From the NCBI GenBank assembly GCA_963730365.1, contig CAVSRM010000008.1, forward strand, positions 496,001 through 560,000: a stretch of 64,000 nt of DNA, read 5' to 3'. Shown one piece after another: positions 8,602 to 17,421 of this stretch (positions are counted from its first letter, which is position 1; the number at the start of each line of letters is the position of its first letter). The notes beneath the pieces are model-generated. The model saw only the letters and a program-made list of their open reading frames with translations, ran no database searches and was not told the DNA's origin. The translations under genes and the position numbers were made by a program. Source of the stretch: Fodinibacter sp963730365 (GTDB taxonomy: Bacteria > Actinomycetota > Actinomycetes > Actinomycetales > Dermatophilaceae).

Positions 8602-10050
8602 TCACCCCCAGACCAGGCCGCGAGAGGGGTCACGGAGGATAGCGGCCACGTCTGCAAGGTAGCGGCTGCCCAGCTCGCCGTCGACGAGCCGGTGGTCGAA
8701 GGAGAGGGCCAGCGTCGTCACCCACCGCGGTTCGATCGCCTCGGAACCGTCCGGAGCGGTGATCACCCAGGGGCGACGCTCAATGGCACCGAACGCCATG
8801 ATCGCGGCCTCCCCGGAGTTGAGGATGGGCGTGCCGGCATCGACACCGAAGACGCCCACGTTGGTGATGGTGAGCGTGCCGTTGCTCATGTCCGCGGGCT
8901 GGGTGCGTCCCTCTCGCGCGGTCGCGGTGAGCTCACCGATGGCGACAGCGAGCTCGTGCATCGTCATCGTGTCGGCGTCCTTGACGTTGGGGACGACCAG
9001 GCCGCGGGGGGTTGCCGCGGCGATGCCGAGGTTGACGTAGTGCTTGATCACGATCTCCTGGGCGCCCTCGTCCCAGCTCGCGTTGACGCCCGGGTTGCGG
9101 CGCACGGCCAGGCACATCGCCTTGGCCAGGACGAGCAGGGGGGTGACCTTGACGTCGCGGAAGTCCTTGTCCTTGCGCAGGCGCTCGACGAGGTCCATCG
9201 TGGCCGTGACGTCGAGTGTGACCCACTCCGTCACGTGGGGGGCCGTGAAGGCCGAGCCGACCATGGCCTGGGCGGTCATCTTGCGCACACCCTTGATCGG
9301 CACCCTGGACTCTCGATCGCCGCCGGAGCGGTCCCGACCGGAGGTCGGTGCCGCGTCGCCGGCGGCTGCCGCCTCGACGTCACTGCGCGTGACGATGCCG
9401 CCCTCACCGGTGGGAGTGACCGAGTCGAGGTCGACGCCGAGATCCTTGGCGAGCTTGCGCACGGGCGGCTTCGCGAGGGCCCGCTGGCGGGCTCCGGCGC
9501 CCTGTGTGGCCGGGCGTGCCGACTCCTGGGAGCTCGGAGCGCCGGCCTGCGGGGGTGCTGTCGCCGCCGACTCGTCGGGAGCGGCGGGGGTGGTGGACCG
9601 CGGCCGACGTTTGGCCTCGGTCTGCTTGACGCCGTATCCGACGAGCACCGCCGTGCGGCCCGTCGACGTCGTGCCGCCGATGAGGCCCTCGGCGATGTCC
9701 TCGGGGGCGGGCGCTCCTGCGTCCGGGGTCTCCTCACCCTGGGCAGCCCCACCGCCCGGAGACGGCGTCGTCGCCTCGGGGGGCGGCCCGTCGGGCGACC
9801 CGGCGAAGCTGGGGTCGTCGATGCTGATGATCGGCGTGCCGACCTCGACGGTGTCGCCCTCCTTGACGTGAAGGGCCGAGACCGTGCCGGCGAAGGGGAC
9901 CGGCAGCTCGACGAGGGACTTGGCCGTCTCGACCTCGACCACGACGTCGTTGACCTTCACGGTGTCGCCCGGCGCGACGTTCCAGGTGACGATCTCGGCC
10001 TCGGTCAGGCCCTCGCCGGGATCAGGAAGCTTGAACTCACGAAGAGCCAT
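8602..10050 (-). CDS. bkdC: Branched-chain 2-oxoacid dehydrogenase E2 (dihydrolipoyl acyltransferase)
   Basis: 482 residues. A single N-terminal lipoyl domain (residues 1-75) carries the lipoylation lysine K44 in VEVETAKS. A long Pro/Ala/Gly linker follows, then a peripheral subunit-binding domain (RALAKPPVRKLAKDLGVDLD, about residues 190-230). The C-terminal catalytic acyltransferase domain ends with the active-site LSFDHRLVDGELGSRYL (HRxxDG). E2 transfers the acyl group from E1 to CoA. It is last in the operon bkdA-bkdB-bkdC. Start set at ATG 10050; a TTG nine bases upstream is possible but has worse spacing from the AAAGG ribosome-binding sequence. No E3 gene lies nearby, so a shared lipoamide dehydrogenase elsewhere must serve. 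Confidence 0.93.
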   Translation of the reverse strand: MALREFKLPDPGEGLTEAEIVTWNVAPGDTVKVNDVVVEVETAKSLVELPVPFAGTVSALHVKEGDTVEVGTPIISIDDPSFAGSPDGPPPEATTPSPGGGAAQGEETPDAGAPAPEDIAEGLIGGTTSTGRTAVLVGYGVKQTEAKRRPRSTTPAAPDESAATAPPQAGAPSSQESARPATQGAGARQRALAKPPVRKLAKDLGVDLDSVTPTGEGGIVTRSDVEAAAAGDAAPTSGRDRSGGDRESRVPIKGVRKMTAQAMVGSAFTAPHVTEWVTLDVTATMDLVERLRKDKDFRDVKVTPLLVLAKAMCLAVRRNPGVNASWDEGAQEIVIKHYVNLGIAAATPRGLVVPNVKDADTMTMHELAVAIGELTATAREGRTQPADMSNGTLTITNVGVFGVDAGTPILNSGEAAIMAFGAIERRPWVITAPDGSEAIEPRWVTTLALSFDHRLVDGELGSRYLADVAAILRDPSRGLVWG

Positions 10051-10065
10051 CTGCGGCAACGCCTT

Positions 10066-11040
10066 TCAGTACGCGAGGGATCGGTCGACGGCGTCGAGCA
10101 CGCGGTCGAGGTCGGGGAGGAACTCCTCTTCCAGGCGGCTGGGCGGGTAGGGCACGTTGTAGCCCCCGACCCGCAGTACCGGGGACTCGAGGTGGTGGAA
10201 GGCCCGCTCGCTGATCATGGCGGCGATCTCGGAGCCGAGCCCGAGGAAGGTGGACGCCTCGTGGACCACCACGGCCCTGCCGGTTCGCCGCACCGAGTCG
10301 AGAACGGTCTCGGTGTCGAGGGGGGAGAGCGAGCGCAGGTCGACGACCTCGAGGGAGCGGCCCTCGTCCGCCGCGGCCTGGGCCGCCTGCAGGCAGGTCT
10401 TGACCATCGGCCCGTAGGCCAACAGGGTCACGTCGGTGCCCTCGCGCAGGACCCTGGCCGACCCGAGTGCCCCGTCGGGCCCGTCGCCCACCTCGCCCTT
10501 GTCCCAGTAGCGGCGCTTGGGTTCGTAGAACATCACCGGGTCGTCGGTCTCGATGGCCTGCCGGATCATCCAGTGCGCGTCGTGCGGGTTGGAGCACGAG
10601 ACGACGCGCAGCCCTGCGGTGTGCGCGAAGTAGGCCTCGTTGGACTCGCTGTGGTGCTCCACCGCGCCGATGCCGCCCCCGAACGGGATGCGGATGACGA
10701 GCGGCATCGGGACGGTGCCGAGGGAGCGGGACCGCAGTTTGGCGACCTGGCTGACGATGTGGTCGAACGCCGGGTACACGAACCCGTCGAACTGGATCTC
10801 GACCACCGGTCGGTAGCCACGAAGCGCCATCCCGATCGCGGTGCCGAGGATGCCGGCCTCGGCCAGGGGGGTGTCGATGACGCGGTCCTCGCCGAAGTCC
10901 TTCTGCAGGCCCTCGGTCACCCGGAACACCCCACCGAGCTTGCCGATGTCCTCACCCATGAGCACGACCTTGGGGTCCTGCTCCATCGCGGCCCGCAGCC
11001 CGCTCGTGATGCCCTTCGCCAGGGTCGTCGTGGCCGCCAT
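10066..11040 (-). CDS. bkdB: 2-oxoacid dehydrogenase E1 beta subunit
   Basis: 324 residues, the normal length for E1 beta. The N-terminus (GLRAAMEQDPKVVLMGEDIGKLGGVFRVTEGL) is typical: the GEDIG motif holds the Glu that activates thiamine diphosphate across the subunit interface. Further family segments are RGYRPVVEIQFDGFVYPAFD and VVDLRSLSPLDTETVLDSVRRTGR. It works with E1 alpha to decarboxylate branched-chain 2-oxoacids (from Val, Leu, Ile) and load the lipoyl arm of E2. Its start overlaps the end of bkdA by one base, so translation is coupled. Confidence 0.93.
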   Translation of the reverse strand: MAATTTLAKGITSGLRAAMEQDPKVVLMGEDIGKLGGVFRVTEGLQKDFGEDRVIDTPLAEAGILGTAIGMALRGYRPVVEIQFDGFVYPAFDHIVSQVAKLRSRSLGTVPMPLVIRIPFGGGIGAVEHHSESNEAYFAHTAGLRVVSCSNPHDAHWMIRQAIETDDPVMFYEPKRRYWDKGEVGDGPDGALGSARVLREGTDVTLLAYGPMVKTCLQAAQAAADEGRSLEVVDLRSLSPLDTETVLDSVRRTGRAVVVHEASTFLGLGSEIAAMISERAFHHLESPVLRVGGYNVPYPPSRLEEEFLPDLDRVLDAVDRSLAY

Positions 11041-12233
11041 CAGCTCACTCCCTCGAACGACGCCTGGTAGGCCAGGAACTCGGCCCGCTCCCGCTCGATG
11101 ACCGGGTGCGGCTCGGCGTAGACGTGGTCGAACATCTCGGTGCCCTCGGGGTCCGGCATCGACAGGCAGCGCTCGCGCACGGAGGTGCCGAGCTCCTGCG
11201 CCTCGACGTCGAGGGCGTCGAAGAAGTCACGGTCGGCCTTGCCCGAGCTCATCAGCCAGCGGCGATACCGCTCGATCGGGTCTCGGTGCTTCCACACCTC
11301 CACCTCGGCCGAGATGCGGTACTTCGTCGGGTCGTCGGAGGTGGTGTGCGCCCCCATCCGGTAGGTGAACGCCTCGATGAAGGTCGGACCCTGTCCGGTG
11401 CGGGCGGCATCCAGCGCCGCCTTGGTCACGGCATACACGGCCAGCACGTCGTTGCCGTCGACCCGGATGCCGGGGAAGCCGAACCCGCGCGCACGGTGCC
11501 AGAGCGGGGCCCGGGTCTGCTTCTCGTTGGGCTCGGAGATGGCCCACTGGTTGTTCTGGCAGAAGAAGACGACCGGGCTGTTGTTGACACCCGCGAAGAC
11601 GAGGGCCTCGGAGACGTCGCCCTGTGACGTGGCACCGTCGCCGAAGTACGCAATGACCGCGGTGTCGCGGGAGTCGTCGCCGGTGCCGACGTTGCCGTCG
11701 CGCTGGACGCCCATGGCGTAGCCGGTCGCGTGCAGGGTCTGTGCGCCGATGATGATCGTGTAGAGGTGGAAGTTCTTCTCGTTGGGGTCCCAGCCCCCGT
11801 GGTTGACGCCCCGGAACATCCCGAGCAGGTTGACCGGGTCGACCCCTCGGCACCAGGCGACACCGTGCTCGCGGTAGGTCGGGAAGGCGTAGTCCTGGGG
11901 CCGCAGGGCGCGGCCGGACCCCACCTGCGCCGCCTCCTGGCCGAGCAGGCTCGCCCACAGCCCGAGCTCACCCTGGCGCTGCAGCGCCGTCGCCTCGGCG
12001 TCGAACCGCCGGGTGAGCACGAGGTCTCGGTAGAGGCCGCGCAGCTCCTCGTCGCTGAGCGCGTCGACTGCCGCGTCGTGCTCCGGGTTGGAGACGCGCT
12101 CCCCCTCCGGGGTCAGCAGCTGGACCATCTCCGGGCCGCCGTCCTGGACGGGGCGCTCGGGGGCCTCGGCGCGGCTGACGTGGTGATCCACGCCGAACGC
12201 CGTCTCGAGGGGGGCGACCTCGTTGTCGCTCAC
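11040..12233 (-). CDS. bkdA: 2-oxoacid dehydrogenase E1 alpha subunit
   Basis: 397 residues. The thiamine diphosphate/Mg binding motif is present as AYFGDGATSQGDVSEALVFAG followed about 15 residues later by CQNNQWAIS (the GDG-x(25-30)-NN signature). RYGAHTTSDDP-like RMGAHTTSDDPTKYR near the C-terminus is the phosphorylation-loop region of this family. The N-terminal 60 residues are a variable acidic tail. First gene of the bkd operon, so the promoter should lie in 12234-12502, shared with the divergent hydrolase gene. The branched-chain assignment rests on similarity to actinobacterial BkdA; a pyruvate-type substrate is not fully excluded. Confidence 0.92.
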   Translation of the reverse strand: MSDNEVAPLETAFGVDHHVSRAEAPERPVQDGGPEMVQLLTPEGERVSNPEHDAAVDALSDEELRGLYRDLVLTRRFDAEATALQRQGELGLWASLLGQEAAQVGSGRALRPQDYAFPTYREHGVAWCRGVDPVNLLGMFRGVNHGGWDPNEKNFHLYTIIIGAQTLHATGYAMGVQRDGNVGTGDDSRDTAVIAYFGDGATSQGDVSEALVFAGVNNSPVVFFCQNNQWAISEPNEKQTRAPLWHRARGFGFPGIRVDGNDVLAVYAVTKAALDAARTGQGPTFIEAFTYRMGAHTTSDDPTKYRISAEVEVWKHRDPIERYRRWLMSSGKADRDFFDALDVEAQELGTSVRERCLSMPDPEGTEMFDHVYAEPHPVIERERAEFLAYQASFEGVS

Positions 12234-12502
12234 AGGGCACTCCTTCTCCGGCTGCCCGTTGTGGGGGCGGCCGCGTCGGGGCCGACGACGCGGAGGCAGT
12301 GGTGGCGCCCGCGTGGTCGGCTGATTCGTCGTGACCGCGATGCTCGGTGTGGCGGTGGGTCACTGCCGGTGGTCACACCGTACCGGGCTCTCGCACCCGT
12401 TCACCACGCCGCGTACAGGCGTAGGGAGTCGACCTCCGGGCGAGGTCGGACCTACGCTTGCTTCGGCCGCGTCATGCGGCGAGCGCACGCTGGAGGACGG
12501 CA

Positions 12503-14269
12503 ATGGGTACGACGGTCGAGGACAGGCCGACGTCGGCGACGCCGCCGGGCCGCCGCGCCCTCGGAGCCCTGCAGGCGCCGACGCGCTGGGAGTCTCCCAT
12601 CGGGCGGCCGGCCGGCATCCTCGATCCACGGTTCTCCGGGCTCGGCCTCAGCGTCGGCTCCTGGTTCCTCGCGGCGTCGCTCCTGCCGTCGCTGCTCCCG
12701 CGGCTCGCCGTGGTCCAGGGGGTCATCTCCGGAGTCGCACTCCTGCTGGGCTACGGGGTCGGAGCGGCGCTCGCGGCCCTCTGGTCCTACCTCGGCATCC
12801 CCGTCCTCGGTGGACGCCCACGGTCCGCTCTCACCTGGCTCTTCGTCGGGATCGGTCTGGTGCTGGCGAGCCTGGCGGGGTGGAAGCAGGTGGGGTGGCA
12901 GAACGACATCCGGACCCTCTACGGCATGGACCCCATCGGCCCCGGCGGGTGGCCGGTCATCATCACCGTGACCCTGTTCGTCGCCGGCGCCTTCCTCCTG
13001 GCCGCGCGCAGCATCCGACTCGCCTTCGGCACCCTCCTCACCTGGCTCAACCGCCACATGTCCGCACACCTCGCCATGCTGCTGGGGTGGGTGCTCCTCC
13101 TGGTGGGGTTCTGGGCGATCTACACCGGTGTGCTCGTCAACGGCTTCTTCGCCGGGGCGAATGCCGTCTTCGCACCGTCGGACTCGACCGTCTCCACCTC
13201 GGTCGGCCCGCCCGACTCACCCGAGCGCTCAGGCGGGCCGGGGTCCCTCGTCGCCTGGGACACCATGGGCCAGGACGGCCGGACCTTCGTCTCGGAAGGC
13301 CCCACCGCCGAGGACATCGACGCCGTCACCGGCGGCGGGGCACAGCGCCCCGTCCGCGTCTACGTCGGGCTCAAGACCGCCGACACACCCCAGGCCCGGG
13401 CCGACCTCGTGCTCGCCGAGCTCAAGCGCACCGGCGCCTTCGACCGCAAGGTGCTCGTCCTCGCGACGACGACGGGCACGGGGTACCTCGACAAGAACGG
13501 CACGGACCCCATCGAGTACCTCTGGAACGGGGACACCGCGATCGCGGGGGTCCAGTACTCCTTCCTGCCCAGCTGGATCTCGATCCTGGCCGACCAGGAG
13601 GCGGTGCAGCTCAACAGCCAGGTGGTGTTCGAGACGGTGCAGCAGTACTGGTCGACCCTGCCCGCCGCCGAGCGGCCCGCCCTCTACCTCTACGGGCTCT
13701 CCCTCGGCTCCTACGGTGTCGAGAGCGTGCTCGGGTCGATCAACGTCATCAACGAGCCGATCAGCGGCGCTCTCCTCGTGGGCCCACCTTTCGTCAACCC
13801 GGTCCACGACCAGCTCGTCAGCACCCGCGACCCGGGCAGCCCGGCCTGGCTGCCCGTCTACGGCCAGGGCCGCACCGTGCGCTTCACGGCCGAGCAGGAC
13901 GGCTTCGCGCGCACCCCCGGCCCGTGGGGGCCGACCCGGATCGCCTACCTCCAGCACGCCTCCGACCCCGTGGTGTTCGTCTCGCCGGACCTCGCGTTCA
14001 CCCCACCGGAGTGGCTGCGCGACGGCCAGCGCGGCCCGGACGTCTCGCCGCGGATGGGCTGGTTCCCCCTCGTGACGATGGTGCAGGTGATCCTCGACAT
14101 GGCCGGAGCCGGCGAGGTCCCGATGGGCTACGGGCACCTCTACTCGGCCACCGCGAACCTGCACGCCTGGGAGGCGGTCACGGAGGCGCCGGGCTGGACG
14201 CCGGAGGAGCTCGCCGACCTGTCGGCGGTGTTGGAGTCCCATCCACACCCGTACGCCGGCGCCCACTGA
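12503..14269 (+). CDS. Membrane-anchored alpha/beta-hydrolase family protein (PF10081-type)
   Basis: 588 residues. The first half is membrane-embedded: about 5-6 hydrophobic spans between residues 30 and 220. The second half is an alpha/beta-hydrolase-like domain on the outside, with LYLYGLSLGSYGVES as the nucleophile elbow (GLSLGS, Ser nucleophile) and a late HASDPVVFVSPDL segment providing the acid. This two-part build matches the actinobacterial Abhydrolase_9 family of membrane-bound esterase-like proteins, whose substrates are unknown. Start is ATG 12503, which has a GGAGG ribosome-binding site at 12492-12496; an upstream in-frame start lacks one. Divergent from bkdA. Confidence 0.85.
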   Translation: MGTTVEDRPTSATPPGRRALGALQAPTRWESPIGRPAGILDPRFSGLGLSVGSWFLAASLLPSLLPRLAVVQGVISGVALLLGYGVGAALAALWSYLGIPVLGGRPRSALTWLFVGIGLVLASLAGWKQVGWQNDIRTLYGMDPIGPGGWPVIITVTLFVAGAFLLAARSIRLAFGTLLTWLNRHMSAHLAMLLGWVLLLVGFWAIYTGVLVNGFFAGANAVFAPSDSTVSTSVGPPDSPERSGGPGSLVAWDTMGQDGRTFVSEGPTAEDIDAVTGGGAQRPVRVYVGLKTADTPQARADLVLAELKRTGAFDRKVLVLATTTGTGYLDKNGTDPIEYLWNGDTAIAGVQYSFLPSWISILADQEAVQLNSQVVFETVQQYWSTLPAAERPALYLYGLSLGSYGVESVLGSINVINEPISGALLVGPPFVNPVHDQLVSTRDPGSPAWLPVYGQGRTVRFTAEQDGFARTPGPWGPTRIAYLQHASDPVVFVSPDLAFTPPEWLRDGQRGPDVSPRMGWFPLVTMVQVILDMAGAGEVPMGYGHLYSATANLHAWEAVTEAPGWTPEELADLSAVLESHPHPYAGAH

Positions 14270-14285
14270 CGAGCAGCGTGCCGCG

Positions 14286-14711
14286 TCATCTGGCCGGGGC
14301 GAGCCCCTGGCGGCGGCGCCTGACGGCCATCGCCGCCGCTGCACCCAGCACGATCACCACGACCACGGCGTACCCGAGGACGTAGTTCCGGTCGAGCAAC
14401 GTCGGGTTGTCGGCCTTCGCGCCGGGCTTCCCGAGCACCGGCACCGCGATGAGCGTGATCGGACCGAGCACGACGAGCGTCCAGAGCAGCGGCGTGCGCA
14501 GCCACGGCTCGGCCCGGTGGGCGGCGAGCACCCCCGCAACGACGACCAGGGGGGCGATGATGCCGTCGTGCACGACCAGTCCCCCGACCAACCAGACGAG
14601 GACGGCCACCAGCTGGTCCCAGCCGAGCGAGACGAGGCGCCATGCTCCGTAGGCCGCGCCGGCCGCACCCACGACGATGAGCGCCCCCCGGGTCACCACG
14701 GCCCCGGTCAT
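14286..14711 (-). CDS. Small four-span membrane protein after the molybdopterin enzyme
   Basis: 141 residues, consisting almost entirely of about four hydrophobic segments (residues 8-25, 28-50, 60-85 and 100-125) with an arginine-rich C-terminal tail RRRRQGLAPAR. No family motif recognised. It overlaps the end of the molybdopterin oxidoreductase gene by 4 bp (ATGA), so it is translationally coupled and probably a partner subunit or assembly helper of that membrane enzyme. That role is inference from position only. Confidence 0.72.
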   Translation of the reverse strand: MTGAVVTRGALIVVGAAGAAYGAWRLVSLGWDQLVAVLVWLVGGLVVHDGIIAPLVVVAGVLAAHRAEPWLRTPLLWTLVVLGPITLIAVPVLGKPGAKADNPTLLDRNYVLGYAVVVVIVLGAAAAMAVRRRRQGLAPAR

Positions 14712-15913
14712 GCCTGGACCTCCATCTCGTGGACCCACTTCGTCTGCAGGACGCCCGGCCGCGCAGGCGCGATGAGGCGGCACGGGAAGCCGTGGTCGGG
14801 GTCGAGCGGCTCACCGGAGAGGGTGAGCGCCAGCAGGCTGTCCGCATCCTGGACGACGTTGGCCGGCACCCGGCTCTCTCGCCAGGCACCCCTGCCCTGC
14901 ATCGAGCGCACGACGACGGCGGACTGCGACGACCCGCCGACGAGGGCCACGAGCTCCCGGATCGGGATGCCGGACCAGGTGCCGGTGGCGCTCCACCCCT
15001 CGACGCACGCGATGGGCAGCACCGCCTCGCGCTGAGGCAGTGCGCGCAGGTCGTCGAGGGAGAGCTCCCTCGCGCCGGCCGGCCCCGTGATCGTCAGGCG
15101 CCAGTCGGGGTCGTCGAGGAGGTCGGCGACACCTGCAGCGACCGCGCTGCGGTTGACCGGCACCCCCTGGGGCCCTTCCCCCGACCGCACCGCCAGCACG
15201 CCCAGACGGCGCAGCCCGGGGACCTCGTTGGAGGTGGCCGCGACGACGGCCAGGAGCGCGGAGACCCACGTCGCGTGGAGGAGTGTGCGCCTCGACGGGC
15301 CGTCGCCCGCCTCGCGGTCGGTCTCGGCGCCCAAGCCCTCGGGCATCGGGTCGTCGACCGGGCCGGTCAGCGCCGCACGGATGACGGGAAGCTTGACCCC
15401 GATGTGCAGGACCAGCGCGCCCGCGGTGATCCACGCGACGGCGTAGTGCGCTCCCACGAAGCCGAACGACCACGGATACCACTGAGCCGAGTTGGCCAAA
15501 CCCGTCGCGAGCTGGAAGATCGCACCGCCGACGAGCAGGGCGATGGAGAGCCGCTCCAGCAGGTGCACGACGAGCTCGCGCCGGGCCCGCGGTGGTCGGA
15601 TGAAGAAGCGCGGGAAGACCGACCACAGCTTGACGAGCAGGAGGGGCACGGCTGCTGTGCCCGCGGCGACGTGCAGCCCCTGGGTCAGCTGGTACAGCCG
15701 CGCCGGAGAGGTGGGAAGAGGCACGGGCGGAGCGGCGAGCTGGGCCGCGTGGCTGTACAGCCCGGTCACGAAGCAGATGGCGAACGCGACCCCCAGCCAG
15801 ACGCCCACCCGAGACGTCGTGCGCGGACCGCGCAGACCGCTGTCGAACGCCTCCGGGGTGGGGATGCGCTCGTCGAGGCGGGCTGCGAGCCCGGTGAGCG
15901 CGCGGTCGCTCAC
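14708..15913 (-). CDS. Membrane-bound molybdopterin oxidoreductase: cytochrome-b-like N-domain plus sulfite-oxidase-fold domain
   Basis: 401 residues. Residues 35-180 form about four membrane spans with four in-membrane histidines at 55, 81, 156 and 170, spaced like a bis-His haem b module. A further span lies at about 212-228. The C-terminal part (about 250-401) is the sulfite oxidase molybdopterin fold: RELSLDDLRALPQ leads into PIACVEGWSATGTWSGIPIRELV, where C303 is the expected molybdenum ligand, and a late DHGFPCRLIAPARPG loop follows. Electrons probably pass from the molybdenum centre to the haem domain. Start is GTG 15913, which overlaps the upstream gene's stop (GTGA). Third gene of a GT2/DUF2064/oxidoreductase/membrane-protein operon. 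The substrate is unknown. Confidence 0.85.
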   Translation of the reverse strand: MSDRALTGLAARLDERIPTPEAFDSGLRGPRTTSRVGVWLGVAFAICFVTGLYSHAAQLAAPPVPLPTSPARLYQLTQGLHVAAGTAAVPLLLVKLWSVFPRFFIRPPRARRELVVHLLERLSIALLVGGAIFQLATGLANSAQWYPWSFGFVGAHYAVAWITAGALVLHIGVKLPVIRAALTGPVDDPMPEGLGAETDREAGDGPSRRTLLHATWVSALLAVVAATSNEVPGLRRLGVLAVRSGEGPQGVPVNRSAVAAGVADLLDDPDWRLTITGPAGARELSLDDLRALPQREAVLPIACVEGWSATGTWSGIPIRELVALVGGSSQSAVVVRSMQGRGAWRESRVPANVVQDADSLLALTLSGEPLDPDHGFPCRLIAPARPGVLQTKWVHEMEVQA

Positions 15914-16644
15914 GGCGAGCCCCGGAGGTCTCTGGAGCGATGGGGCCTCCGGGCGGCGCGCCGGGCCGGATCCGCGGCGTCCTCGCCCGTGAGCCGCCCC
16001 CACTCGCGGGCGAACGCCGTGTGCGGGAACTCGGCAGCCACGGCGATCGCGTCCCCCGCCTCGTCGACGTCGCGCAGCGTCGGCGCGTCCTGGGGTGCGG
16101 CGCCGACCGCGGTCAGTGCCGCGGCCGTGAGGCGGCCCGTGTCGGGCTGGCTCATCGGGACCCCGGTCAACACGGCGGCCTGGGAGGGATGGGTGGTGAC
16201 GAGCACCCACCACCCGCCGTCCTCGGCGGGACCGAGCACCGGGCGGCCGCTCGCGTGGGCGAGATCGCCCACCCGGCGCAGCAGCGGCCCGCTGACCTGG
16301 GGGGTGTCCATGCCGATCTGCACGACCGGCCCGCCGCACAGGCGGTGGGCCTGACGGTGGCCGTCGGAGAGCCGGGCACCGAAGGACTGCCCGCCCTGCT
16401 GGACGACGAGCCACCCCTCGACCTCGCGGCGGATCTCCGCTGCGCGGCAGGCCCGGCCGAGGTCGCCGGTGAGCGCGAGCACCCGTCGCCCGACCGGGTA
16501 CGCCGTGGCGGCGGCGGTGAGGGTGTCCAGGAGTGCAGCGGCGGCCAGCTTCGCCGCGCCGTCCTCGCCGACCACCGGGGCCAGGCGCGTCTTGGCCTGC
16601 CCGGGGACGGGCGCCTTCGCCATGACGAGCACGCTCCCCCTCAT
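15910..16644 (-). CDS. DUF2064 (TIGR04282-type) glycosyltransferase-fold protein
   Basis: 244 residues. It opens with SVLVMAKAPVPGQAKTRLAP (residues 4-23), the nucleotidyl-sugar-transferase-like signature of this family (MAKxPxPGxxKTRL), and continues with VVQIGMDTPQVS (the metal-binding position, usually GSDxP) and GPAEDGGWWVL. The fold is GT-A-like/cofC-like; members are annotated as glycosyltransferases or nucleotidyltransferases without a proven reaction. The C-terminus after residue 215 is arginine-rich. It overlaps both neighbours by 4 bp (ATGA at 16641, GTGA at 15910), showing a tightly coupled operon with the GT2 gene upstream. Confidence 0.86.
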   Translation of the reverse strand: MRGSVLVMAKAPVPGQAKTRLAPVVGEDGAAKLAAAALLDTLTAAATAYPVGRRVLALTGDLGRACRAAEIRREVEGWLVVQQGGQSFGARLSDGHRQAHRLCGGPVVQIGMDTPQVSGPLLRRVGDLAHASGRPVLGPAEDGGWWVLVTTHPSQAAVLTGVPMSQPDTGRLTAAALTAVGAAPQDAPTLRDVDEAGDAIAVAAEFPHTAFAREWGRLTGEDAADPARRAARRPHRSRDLRGSP

Positions 16645-17300
16645 GGCAGGACCCTCGCGAAGTCGCGGGCAGCGCGCACGGTGCCCTTCACCGAGCCGGA
16701 CACCTTGGAGCGGGTTCCCTCCGCACGCGGGTGGTAGGTGATGTCGTGCTCGGTGAGGGTCCACCCGGCCTGCTGGGCCCTGGTGAGCAGCTCGACCGGA
16801 TACCCGAAGCGTCGGTCCTCGACGCCGAGCGCGAGGAGCTCGGAACGGCGGCAGACGCGGACCGGCGCGATGTCGTGGACCGACAGCCCGGTGCGGTGGC
16901 GCAGCCACGCCAGCACCACGGCGTTTCCCGCCCGGGCGTGCCACGGCCAGATGCCCGAGCTCGCGGGGCGGCGCCGGCCGCAGGCCATGCTCGACCGCCC
17001 CGAGCGCACTTCCTCCAGCAGCGGCAGCAGCTCGCGCGGGTCCATCGACCCGTCGCCGTCGAGCACGGCGAGGTAGGTGGCGGTCGCGGCCTCGACACCT
17101 GTCTGGACGGCGGCACCGTAGCCCGGGCGCGGCTCGTGGACGACCCGGGCACCGAGGGAGGCGGCTACCTCCGCGGTGCCGTCGGCGGACCCGTTGTCGA
17201 CGACGACCACCCCCATCCCCTCCGGGACGAGGGCCATCACCCCTGGCAGCGCGGCGGCTTCGTCCCGGCACGGGATGACGAGGTCGCAATCGAGGTCCAC
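16641..17300 (-). CDS. GT2 family glycosyltransferase (polyprenyl-phosphate sugar synthase-like)
   Basis: 219 residues, a single GT-A domain. Features are VIPCRDEAAALPGVM at the N-terminus, VVVVDNGSADGTAEVA (residues 31-46) for UDP/GDP binding, DGDG at 81-84 as the metal-binding DxD, and WPWHARAGNAVVLAWLRHRTG as the acceptor side. There is no membrane span, unlike many dolichol-phosphate-mannose synthases. First gene of a four-gene operon and divergent (121 bp) from a GT-C-like membrane protein. The pair GT2 + GT-C suggests the usual logic: a polyprenyl-phosphate-sugar made in the cytoplasm and used outside. Confidence 0.87.
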   Translation of the reverse strand: MDLDCDLVIPCRDEAAALPGVMALVPEGMGVVVVDNGSADGTAEVAASLGARVVHEPRPGYGAAVQTGVEAATATYLAVLDGDGSMDPRELLPLLEEVRSGRSSMACGRRRPASSGIWPWHARAGNAVVLAWLRHRTGLSVHDIAPVRVCRRSELLALGVEDRRFGYPVELLTRAQQAGWTLTEHDITYHPRAEGTRSKVSGSVKGTVRAARDFARVLP

Positions 17301-17421
17301 GGACCGACCCTAGGCCGGTTGAGCGGGAGCGCGCCTTCGCCGGCGCTTACGGACTTGTGACGGTCGCATCCCGCACCACCCACGCACGCCCCTTGCGGGG
17401 GCTGCACGGCATCCTTGGTGC

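Noticed and set aside
10051..10059. TTG start for bkdC
   Set aside because: The ATG at 10050 has better spacing from the AAAGG sequence and gives the usual N-terminus of the lipoyl domain.
8383..11070. An 895-codon plus-strand frame opposite the bkd genes
   Set aside because: Antisense to bkdB/bkdC, which carry clear catalytic motifs; no domain is recognisable.
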